Source of the DNA: Arthrobacter wenxiniae
GTDB taxonomy: Bacteria > Actinomycetota > Actinomycetes > Actinomycetales > Micrococcaceae
Direction: 5' to 3'
NCBI RefSeq assembly: GCF_013376105.1
Contig: NZ_JAAMFM010000018.1
Coordinates: 1-64,000 of the forward strand
DNA length: 64,000 nt
The number at the start of each line of letters is the position of its first letter. Within the stretch, counting starts at the first letter, position 1. Both the position numbers and the translations under genes were made by a program. Below are positions 57,227 to 64,000 of the stretch, in pieces. Below the pieces are notes generated by a model, which saw nothing but the letters and a program-made list of their open reading frames with translations, searched no databases and was not told where the DNA came from.

Positions 57227-58315
57227 GTGAACAGTCCCGTAATATCAGTCCGAAACCTCTGGAAAGTCTTCGGAACGGGGGGAGAGAAGGTTCCCGGCAA
57301 CGCCGGCCTGTCCGGCCAGAGCTCGGCCGAGCTGCTTGAGAGCACCGGCTGTGTCACGGCCGTGCGAAACATGAACTTCGATGTCGCCAAGGGCGAGGTC
57401 TTCGTGGTGATGGGACTCTCCGGCTCGGGGAAGTCAACATTGATCCGTTGCCTCACCCGGCTGATCGAGCCCACCTCCGGCCAGGTGCTGGTGGACGGCC
57501 GAGACGTGCTGCAGGCCGGCACCGTGGAGTTGCGCGAGCTGCGCCGGCGCAAGATGTCCATGGTATTCCAGCATTTCGGCCTGCTGCCGCATCGCACGGT
57601 GCTGGACAACGTCTCCTATGGCCTGCAGATCCGCGGCACGGCCAAGAAGGAGCGGGAGAGCCGATCCCGCGAAATCATCGAACTCGTCGGGCTGAAGGGG
57701 TATGAACAGCACTACCCCGACCAGCTCTCCGGCGGCATGCAGCAGCGCGTCGGACTGGGGCGTGCCCTCGCTGGGGACCCGGACACCATCCTCTTCGACG
57801 AACCGTTCTCAGCGCTGGATCCACTGATCCGCCGCGACATGCAGGCAGAGGTAATCCGCCTGCACAAGGAGATGGGAAAGACCATGGTTTTCGTCACCCA
57901 TGACCTGTCCGAGGCGCTCAAGCTGGGAGACCGCATCCTGATCATGCGCGACGGCGAGATGGTCCAGATGGGCTCGGGGGACGAACTGGTGGGTTCACCG
58001 GCGGACAGCTACATTGCCGATTTCGTCTCCGAGGTGCCGCGGGCAGATGTCCTGACGCTCAAGTGGATCACGGGGCCGGTGGCCGCCGGCACGCCGTCCG
58101 ACGCCCCTGTTCTGGCGTCGACAACACTCATCAGGGACGCCATCCCCCTGGTGAGCGGTGCCAGCAGCCCCGTCCTGGTGGCCGACGGCGGCGGAAGGAT
58201 CATGGGCCAGATCGACCGGGACAGCATCCTGGCCGCCATCCACAGCTCCGGCAGCCACCACCCGGCCACCCCGGGCAAAGTAGCCGTTGGCGCCAGCAAA
58301 GAATCCGCAGCATGA
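57227..58315 (+). CDS. Glycine betaine/choline ABC transporter ATP-binding protein
   Basis: 362 aa from a GTG at 57227 (AGGAGC upstream), 2 bp after betB. Walker A 'GLSGSGKST', signature '[16 protein letters not shown]', Walker B '[13 protein letters not shown]'. The N-terminus has the OpuA/ProV-type start 'VRNLWKVFG', and a partial CBS-like tail follows at about 280-345. It energises uptake by the fused permease downstream. Confidence 0.92.
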   Translation: MNSPVISVRNLWKVFGTGGEKVPGNAGLSGQSSAELLESTGCVTAVRNMNFDVAKGEVFVVMGLSGSGKSTLIRCLTRLIEPTSGQVLVDGRDVLQAGTVELRELRRRKMSMVFQHFGLLPHRTVLDNVSYGLQIRGTAKKERESRSREIIELVGLKGYEQHYPDQLSGGMQQRVGLGRALAGDPDTILFDEPFSALDPLIRRDMQAEVIRLHKEMGKTMVFVTHDLSEALKLGDRILIMRDGEMVQMGSGDELVGSPADSYIADFVSEVPRADVLTLKWITGPVAAGTPSDAPVLASTTLIRDAIPLVSGASSPVLVADGGGRIMGQIDRDSILAAIHSSGSHHPATPGKVAVGASKESAA

Positions 58316-60330
58316 TGGCCACGTTGTTTCGTGCCCGACCGGTGCTGGCCGCCGGACCCGGCACCACGGCTGGGAACCGGCGCCGGATCAGCCGGCGGAC
58401 CGCACTGCTGCTGGGCGCCGGAGCCCTCTGGCTGCTGGGCTACCTGTTCCTGCACGGCACCGGCACCTTGGCGCTGCCGGCTTCCGAGCTGACGGACCTG
58501 CACCGGAGCCTGAACCATTTCAATTCCTGGATCGCGGAGAACCGCGCCGGAAACCCAGTCTTCATGTACGTCCTCACTCCGCTGCGCGGCGCCGTAGGAT
58601 CGGTCGCGGGCTTCTTCATGGCCGTCTTCGCTGCCAGCCCCACCGGCCAGGTCATCCCCGTCATGGGCTGGCTGGGCACCGTCGCCGTGCTCACCTGGGT
58701 TGCCTTCGCCGTCGGCAACCTCCGGGTAGCCCTGCTGACCGCCGTCGTGTTCAGCTTCTTCGGGTTCCAGGGTCTGTTCGTCGATGCCGCCTACACCTTT
58801 GCCCTGGTCGTCACGGCCGTGCTGTTGACCTTGCTGGCGGGCATTCCCTTGGGTGTGCTGGCCGGAATCAGCAGCCGCGTCCAGAAGGTTGTCACCCCCG
58901 TTCTGGACTTCATGCAGACCATGCCTTCGTTTGTATATCTGGCCCCGCTGGCGCTGGTCTTCCTGATCGGCCCGGCGTCCGCGGTGATTGCGACCGTGAT
59001 CTTTGCGGCACCGCCAGTCATCCGGCTGACCTCCCACGGCATCCGCAGCATTCCCGAGAACACCAGGGAAGCTTCCGATTCGCTGGGCACAACCGGCTGG
59101 CAGCGGCTGCGCACACTCCAGCTTCCGATGGCGCGCCGGACCATTGTGATGGGCATCAACCAAAGCACGATGGCGGCGCTGTCCATGGTGACCATCGCGG
59201 CCCTGATCGCCGCTCCGGGGCTGGGCCAGGTGGTCGTCGTCGCCCTACAATCGCTGGATGTGGGGACCGCGGTCAACTCGGGCCTGGGCATTGTGCTCAT
59301 GGCCATTGTGCTGGACCGCGTCACCACCGCCGCGAGCCAACGTGCCGAGCCCGGTGCCCGCCGGTCCGGCAGGTTGTCCGGCCGGACCCGGTTCATCGTG
59401 CTCTCAGCAGCCCTGATCCTGACACTGGGACTTGTCCAGGTCTCCCGCACCGTGATGTGGGCCGCCGTCTTTCCGCAGAACCTCAACGTGGGGCCGGCGA
59501 TCAGCGGCGGCGTCAGCGCTGCCAGCGACTGGCTGCAGACCAACCTGTATTTCCTGACCCACTCCTTCCAGGAGTCGGTCACGATCGGCATCCTCAACCC
59601 GTTCCAGTCGCTCCTCACCGACACGCCCTTTTTCGTCCTGGCCGCCGCGATCGCGATCGCAGCCTTCGCCGTCGGAGGCTGGAAGCTGGCAGCGGTGACC
59701 TCCTTTTGCCTGGCCGCGATCATCTCCCTGGGGCTCTGGAACGACACCATGGTGACGCTCGCCAGCAGCCTTTTGGCCATCATTGTCGTGATGGTGCTGG
59801 GTGTGGTCTTCGGCGTGGCCATGGGCCGCTCCAGCAGGATTGACCAGGCCATGCGACCCATGCTGGACGCCGGCCAGACCATGCCGGCGTTTGTCTACCT
59901 GGTTCCCTTCCTGGGGCTCTTCGGCGCGAACCGCTTTACCGCCATCGTGGCCGCCATCATCTACGCCGCGCCGGTGGCCATCAAGATCACCGCCGACGGC
60001 ATTGCCGGGATTTCGCCGACCGTCGTGGAGGCTGCCGTGTCCAGCGGTTCCACACCGTGGCAGGTGATCAGCAAGGTCCAGCTTCCGATGGCCCGCAAGA
60101 CACTGGCACTTGCCGCCAACCAAGGTCTGATGTACGTGCTGGCCATGGTCGTCATCGGTGCCCTGGTCGGCGCCGGCGGCCTCGGGTACGACGTTGTCGC
60201 CGGCTTTGTCCAGAGTTCGGTGTTTGGAAAGGGCCTGGCGGCAGGCCTGGCCATCGTCTTCCTGGGCATTCTGCTGGACCGCATCACCCAGGCCGCCGCC
60301 GCGGCCCCCGTCCGGAAGCGAATCAGCTAG
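58312..60330 (+). CDS. Betaine/choline ABC permease, two fused permease domains
   Basis: 672 aa from an ATG overlapping the ATPase stop (58312 or 58315). Two OpuAB/ProW-like halves: the first has '[20 protein letters not shown]' (about 200-220) and '[20 protein letters not shown]', the second '[18 protein letters not shown]' and '[20 protein letters not shown]'. Both EAA-type loops are kept. The fusion makes one chain do the work of a dimer. It works with the ATPase and the lipoprotein at 60396. Confidence 0.92.
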   Translation: MMATLFRARPVLAAGPGTTAGNRRRISRRTALLLGAGALWLLGYLFLHGTGTLALPASELTDLHRSLNHFNSWIAENRAGNPVFMYVLTPLRGAVGSVAGFFMAVFAASPTGQVIPVMGWLGTVAVLTWVAFAVGNLRVALLTAVVFSFFGFQGLFVDAAYTFALVVTAVLLTLLAGIPLGVLAGISSRVQKVVTPVLDFMQTMPSFVYLAPLALVFLIGPASAVIATVIFAAPPVIRLTSHGIRSIPENTREASDSLGTTGWQRLRTLQLPMARRTIVMGINQSTMAALSMVTIAALIAAPGLGQVVVVALQSLDVGTAVNSGLGIVLMAIVLDRVTTAASQRAEPGARRSGRLSGRTRFIVLSAALILTLGLVQVSRTVMWAAVFPQNLNVGPAISGGVSAASDWLQTNLYFLTHSFQESVTIGILNPFQSLLTDTPFFVLAAAIAIAAFAVGGWKLAAVTSFCLAAIISLGLWNDTMVTLASSLLAIIVVMVLGVVFGVAMGRSSRIDQAMRPMLDAGQTMPAFVYLVPFLGLFGANRFTAIVAAIIYAAPVAIKITADGIAGISPTVVEAAVSSGSTPWQVISKVQLPMARKTLALAANQGLMYVLAMVVIGALVGAGGLGYDVVAGFVQSSVFGKGLAAGLAIVFLGILLDRITQAAAAAPVRKRIS

Positions 60331-60395
60331 CGAAAATCTCGATTCCCACTACCGCATTCCCACCACAGCGCATTTCCCGCCAAAAGGAGAAAACC

Positions 60396-61370
60396 ATGTT
60401 CAAATCAGCACAGCTATTAAGCCGAAGTCTTCCTGCCGCAGCTGCGGCAGTTGGGGCGCTTTTGCTGCTCACCGGATGCGGCGCTGCATCCGTGAACCAA
60501 GCAGGCGCGGCCGGTTCCGCCAAAACGGACTGCGGGACGGTGAACGTCGCGCTCAATGCCTGGGTCGGCTACACCGCCGACGCGGCCGTGTTCGACTACC
60601 TGGCCAAGAACAAGCTCGGCTGCACGGTGGTGGAGAAGAACCTGAACGAACAGATCTCCTGGCAGGGATTCGCTTCCGGCCAGGTGGATGTCATTATGGA
60701 AAACTGGGGCCATGCCGATCTGGCCAAGCAATACATCACGGACCAGCACGTCGCCGTCGACGCAGGGCCCACCGGCAACGTGGGACACATCGGCTGGTAT
60801 GTCCCGCCGTGGATGGCCGCGAAGTACCCCGATATTACCAACGGCAAGAACCTGAACAAGTATGCCAACATGTTCAAAACCTCCGAGTCCGCGGGCAAGG
60901 GGCAACTGCTCGACGGCGATCCGGCCTTCGTGACCAACGATGAGGCGCTGGTGAAGAACCTCAACCTCAACTACAAGGTGGTCTTTGCCGGCTCCGAAGC
61001 GGCCCTCATCCAGTCGTTCCGGACCGCAGAAGCGAACAAGACCCCGCTGCTGGGCTACTTCTACGACCCGCAATGGTTCCTCTCCGAAGTCCCCCTGGTC
61101 AAGGTCAGCCTCCCTGCGTGGACCCCCGGCTGCGACTCCGACCCGGAAAAGGTGGCCTGCGACTACCCGGTCTACAACCTGAACAAGGTGATCTCCACGA
61201 AACTCGCCAACAGCGGATCCCCTGCCGCGAAACTCATCAAGGCCTTCAAATGGACCAATGCGGACCAGAACGCCGTCGCGAAGGACATCCAGGGCGGCAT
61301 GGCGCCGGATGCGGCGGCCAAGAAGTGGGTGGATGCCCATGCCAGCGTCGTAAACGGCTGGCTGAAATAG
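60396..61370 (+). CDS. Betaine/choline-binding lipoprotein (OpuAC/ProX type)
   Basis: 324 aa with AAAAGGAG upstream. Lipobox LTGC with Cys at residue 28. The mature protein fits the OpuAC fold: 'VNVALNAWVGYTADAAVFDY', 'WQGFASGQVDVIMENWGH' and 'GWYVPPWMAAKYPD', which offer Trp/Tyr residues for a quaternary-ammonium cage. Last gene of the betA-betB-importer operon. Confidence 0.93.
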   Translation: MFKSAQLLSRSLPAAAAAVGALLLLTGCGAASVNQAGAAGSAKTDCGTVNVALNAWVGYTADAAVFDYLAKNKLGCTVVEKNLNEQISWQGFASGQVDVIMENWGHADLAKQYITDQHVAVDAGPTGNVGHIGWYVPPWMAAKYPDITNGKNLNKYANMFKTSESAGKGQLLDGDPAFVTNDEALVKNLNLNYKVVFAGSEAALIQSFRTAEANKTPLLGYFYDPQWFLSEVPLVKVSLPAWTPGCDSDPEKVACDYPVYNLNKVISTKLANSGSPAAKLIKAFKWTNADQNAVAKDIQGGMAPDAAAKKWVDAHASVVNGWLK

Positions 61371-61374
61371 GAGC

Positions 61375-61407
61375 GCGCTGGTGCCCGGAACCCCCGGGCG
61401 CCAGCGC
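61375..61407 (+). terminator. Operon-end hairpin
   Basis: A 14-bp stem (one G-T pair) with a 5-nt loop begins 5 bp after the importer stop. No long T run, but the position fits termination of the betAB-importer operon. Confidence 0.65.
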
Positions 61408-61519
61408 CTCAACCGCATGCTCCTCGGGACCGACGCATAACGGCTGCTCCATGCTCGGACGCCAGTAACCCCTCGGGACCGTCCCTCAACGCCCAAAGCG
61501 GCGCAACCCCGAAGCTGCC

Positions 61520-61700
61520 ACGGCGTCGGCTCAAGATTTCCGACCTCAAAGTCGTCAACAAGCAAATGCTCAAGAAGCCCTCGGCGGCACGATCGTGGGC
61601 AACACGATGGAATGGTATGACGTCGGCGCATTCGGTTACCTCATTACCACCATGGGCCCGGTCTTCCTCCCTGAAGCTGACAAGTCCGTGCAGACACTCT
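61520..61700 (+). pseudogene. ProP-like MFS transporter N-terminal fragment
   Basis: 'KISDLKVVNKQMLKK', a frameshift, then 'ALGGTIVGNTMEWYDVGAFG' and 'LITTMGPVFLPEADKSVQTL' is the start of proline/betaine (ProP-type) transporters. It stops abruptly near 61700 where a GntR fragment on the opposite strand begins. Confidence 0.7.
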
Positions 61701-61976
61701 TCCTGCCACGCGGCGGGCGTCGGAGATGGACTTCAGGTCACGGATGTTCACGTCCGCGCTGATGGTTCCCCGGCGCGGATAGACGGTCAGCATCCGGTCA
61801 GACTCCAGGCGCCTGACCGCCTCGCGCATGGGTGTGCGGCCAACCTTGAGCTCGGCCATTTGGTCGTCTTCATTCAAGGCCGCACCCGGAGGCAGCCGCA
61901 TGTCAATGATGCGCTCCCGCAATTCAAGATAGGCATGTTCCGCCCGGGTCCGGCCGCCAGCAGAAGTTCCATTCAC
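61700..61976 (-). pseudogene. GntR regulator N-terminal fragment
   Basis: 'ERIIDMRLPPGAALNEDDQM', 'VGRTPMREAVRRLESDRMLT' and 'VYPRRGTISADVN' form a GntR winged helix. The reading ends at 'SISDARR' where the ProP fragment begins, so the FCD domain is gone. A DNA-binding-only peptide could still be made. Confidence 0.7.
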
Positions 61977-62130
61977 AATGCCGGGCCACTTCCTCGATCC
62001 AAAGAACCAATTTGCGGCTCACTCTAGATTTATCGGATCCGTTGGCCCGGCACGACGATAGCTGCTCGCGCCTGTTCGGGATGGGAGGGCGGCTCACCAT
62101 CCCGTGCAATGGTGCGGCGAATGTGCCTGT

Positions 62131-62940
62131 CTACCGGCGGGGGTAGCCCATGTTGGCGCTGATCTGCAGGCCCGCCTGCTTCAGTGCTTCGAGGAGTCCA
62201 GGGGTCTTTTCGGGATCGAAGCGAAAGGCCGGCCCAGAAATGCTCACCGCCCCAATGACATTTCCCGCGTGGTTATAGACCGGCGCCGCCGCGGCATTCA
62301 ATCCAATCTCTATCTCATCCCTCGCCACCGCATATCCCACGCGTGAAACCTCCAGCAGCTGGCTCTCAAGCTGGTGGCGGTCGGTGATGGTCCGCGGCGT
62401 CCTTGCGGGCAGTCCCGTCTCCTCCAGGATGCGGGCACGTTCGTCAGCGGTCAGGGCTGCCAGGAGTACCTTTCCGCTGGAGGTGGCATGCAGCGGGGTC
62501 AGGCTGCCCACCCAGTCGTACATGACAAGCATTGAAGGCCCCATGGCCTGGTCGACGTTGACGGCAAAGTTGGAGCGGAGCACGGCAAGATTCACCGTCT
62601 CCTTATATTCCTCGGCCAGGCATTCCAACACCTGACGGGCCTCGTGAACGAGACTCAACCGTCCGGGGATGGAGCTGGCCAGCCGCAGGACCCCGAAACC
62701 CAGCTGGTACTTTCCCCTCCCGTTGTCCTGTTGGACCAAGTCCCTGCCCACGAGGGAGACCAGCAGCCGGAAGATCGTGGATTTGTGGAGGTTCATTTCC
62801 TCGGCAATTTCGCTCACGCCGGCATAGCCGTCGCGGGCCAGAATGTCCAAGACGGCAAGCGCCCTGTCCACGGATTGAACACCTCCCTGGGGGCCCTTGC
62901 CTGCATCAATAGAAGATTCAGCGTCATTATTCGGAATCAC
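62131..62940 (-). CDS. IclR-family transcriptional regulator
   Basis: 269 aa from the GTG at 62940 (GGAAGG 8 bases upstream); a GTG at 62949 is possible. N-terminal HTH 'GVSEIAEEMNLHKSTIFRLL' (about 40-60) and an IclR effector domain with 'TPLHATSSGKVLLAALTADE', 'GYAVARDEIEIGLNAAAAPV' and 'VIGAVSISGPAFRF'. It faces the betAB-importer operon and may control it, though no direct evidence is visible. Confidence 0.9.
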   Translation of the reverse strand: MIPNNDAESSIDAGKGPQGGVQSVDRALAVLDILARDGYAGVSEIAEEMNLHKSTIFRLLVSLVGRDLVQQDNGRGKYQLGFGVLRLASSIPGRLSLVHEARQVLECLAEEYKETVNLAVLRSNFAVNVDQAMGPSMLVMYDWVGSLTPLHATSSGKVLLAALTADERARILEETGLPARTPRTITDRHQLESQLLEVSRVGYAVARDEIEIGLNAAAAPVYNHAGNVIGAVSISGPAFRFDPEKTPGLLEALKQAGLQISANMGYPRR

Positions 62941-63933
62941 GGTGCACACCTTCCAGTAGTTCCCGTGATTGTCCTACCCGCCACAAAGTCATCTCCACCG
63001 CTCGCCCGATTAGCTTCATACTCCAAATCCTAGCGGTGGCCGGATTAGCCGCATGGAATAGGGCCGATCACACCCTGTATTTAACGCGGTAACGGCGGAC
63101 TCAAGGCCGCGCTGTGGTCAACCAATCATGGCGGCCAAAACGGAAAGGTGCAACGAATCCTAAGCTCCGGCACCCCAGCCCGGCGAACGGCTGGCTGTCC
63201 GCGAGCCGTTCCCGCGGCCCGCGCAGGTCCTGCCCCGGCCCGACGCCGCCGACACCGCCGATGGCGCGTTCTCGCTTTGTCGTCAGCCCTATCTGGGCCG
63301 AACGTGTTGCCGGGGATCGGCCCAACCTGCCCAAGGTGGTGATGACAAAGGTCGGGGGACGCTCCTGGCCGTATTCAACAATGGATGGCCCACGGGGCGG
63401 CAGTTGTTATCTTTCAACAGGCCCAGGCAGAGCGTCGTGATCTCTGTCAGCAGCCTCGATCACTCACTGTTCAGCCTTCACGTCAAGATAGAGAAAGACT
63501 CCACCCATCCCCTTGGCGGTCGGCCTCGGGAAGAAACTGAGATACAAAAGGATCCGAGGAAGCTGGCCGCAGCCCCAGGACGTGCAGCCCAAGTTGTAAA
63601 GGACACCACCGTAGAGGAATGCATGGCGCCCTTGTTCTTCCGGCGGGGTGACTGCAGGCATTTCAATGGCGGCGGGCAAGGCAAAAAAGTTCCTTCGCAA
63701 AAACGCCCGCTGCCGGTCAATGCCAGTTACCTTCATGCGGATGTGGTTCATGGGGCTCGTCCTGATTGCCATGGTTGCCTCGCCCCACCGCTGGCCGTTT
63801 GCCGCCGGCGGCAACAAATGTGGTCTTGGCCAGCCGGGGTGCCCCTGGTCAGGCCGTCTCTTCAGCGGGTCGGTTTGGAATCTCCGGCAGTCAGGGCATA
63901 ATCTAGAAAAGTTGACGGCTTCACAGCCGTCAC
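62941..63933. other. Gap before the tRNA gene
   Basis: No recognised gene. A minus-strand frame at 63464-63817 is listed separately with low confidence. Overlapping plus-strand frames look like shadows. Confidence 0.45.
63464..63817 (-). CDS. Hypothetical protein, doubtful
   Basis: 117 codons, with 'FLRRNFFALPAAIEMPAVTP' and 'GVLYNLGCTSWGCGQLPRIL'. Composition is protein-like, but I know no family and see no strong ribosome site, so it may be a chance frame or a remnant. Confidence 0.25.
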   Translation of the reverse strand: MLPPAANGQRWGEATMAIRTSPMNHIRMKVTGIDRQRAFLRRNFFALPAAIEMPAVTPPEEQGRHAFLYGGVLYNLGCTSWGCGQLPRILLYLSFFPRPTAKGMGGVFLYLDVKAEQ

Positions 63934-64000
63934 GGGGCTATGGCGCAGTTGGTAGCGCGCCTCGTTCGCATCGAGGAGGTCAGGGGTTCGAATCCCCTTA
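63934..64000 (+). tRNA. tRNA-Ala(CGC), cut by window end
   Basis: 67 bases present. Acceptor GGGGCTA, D-arm GCGC-AGTTGGTA-GCGC, anticodon stem CCTCG/CGAGG with loop TTCGCAT (anticodon CGC), and T-arm AGGGG-TTCGAAT-CCCCT. The acceptor 3' strand lies beyond the window. Its 3' end is a common integration site for mobile elements. Confidence 0.95.

Noticed and set aside
58287-59843. 518-codon plus-strand frame overlapping the permease
   Set aside because: Lies out of frame within the fused permease gene, which has clear membrane segments and permease motifs.

Overview
The window looks like chromosomal DNA of a high-GC actinobacterium of the family Micrococcaceae (Arthrobacter sensu lato). The grounds are GC-rich codon use, frequent GTG and TTG starts, Gram-positive lipoproteins, and a purU / dimethylglycine oxidase / fchA / folD gene order matching the known Arthrobacter globiformis betaine-catabolism locus. 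The species assignment is inference. A tRNA-Ala(CGC) gene begins at the right edge and is cut by the window end.

Region A (1-17.8 kb): a secreted four-repeat protein is followed by a terminator and a 3' tRNA remnant. Then come two divergent transcription units around a GntR/FCD regulator. The left unit encodes a polar amino-acid ABC importer, a D-amino-acid dehydrogenase-like flavoprotein, a mu-crystallin/ornithine-cyclodeaminase family protein and a short SDR. The right unit encodes a pipecolate-oxidase-like flavoprotein, HglS (2-oxoadipate dioxygenase/decarboxylase, DUF1338), an antiquitin/AmaB-type aldehyde dehydrogenase, a Glu/Leu dehydrogenase-family protein and a D-2-hydroxyglutarate dehydrogenase. 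Read together they spell out a route from D-lysine or pipecolate to 2-oxoglutarate, which is the most interesting system here. The family calls are direct. The pathway assembly is inference.

Region B (17.8-24.6 kb): a decaying stretch holds pseudogenes of a Cys-containing HTH regulator, an AhpD-like protein and a DUF1348 protein, plus intact DUF2249 genes. It is followed by a nitrite-reduction cluster: a two-domain multicopper oxidase, a membrane-anchored NirK with an extra N-terminal cupredoxin, a 4-TM protein and an intact Cys-containing HTH regulator.

Region C (24.6-27.9 kb): a graveyard of IS481 pieces, an integrase C-terminus and an amidohydrolase tail, ending in a nearly complete but frameshifted IS481 element with clear inverted repeats.

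Region D (27.9-61.4 kb): choline and glycine betaine catabolism with one-carbon recovery. GntR, purU, dmg, fchA and folD come first, then a wrecked formate dehydrogenase gene joined to a folE fragment. Next are LysR and gbcAB (glycine betaine demethylase), an MFS transporter, an IS256 element and an intact FdhF/YdeP oxidoreductase. A three-component Rieske oxygenase (alpha subunit, reductase, divergent ferredoxin) follows, then a second purU-dmg pair, betA, betB and an OpuA/ProU-type betaine/choline importer. Together they can take choline to glycine betaine, dimethylglycine and sarcosine, while N-methyl carbons pass through tetrahydrofolate to formate. FolD here has lost the cyclohydrolase lysine, which fits its neighbour FchA doing that step.

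Region E (61.4-64 kb): head-to-head fragments of a ProP-like transporter and a GntR regulator, an IclR regulator, about 1 kb with little recognisable, and the tRNA-Ala gene.
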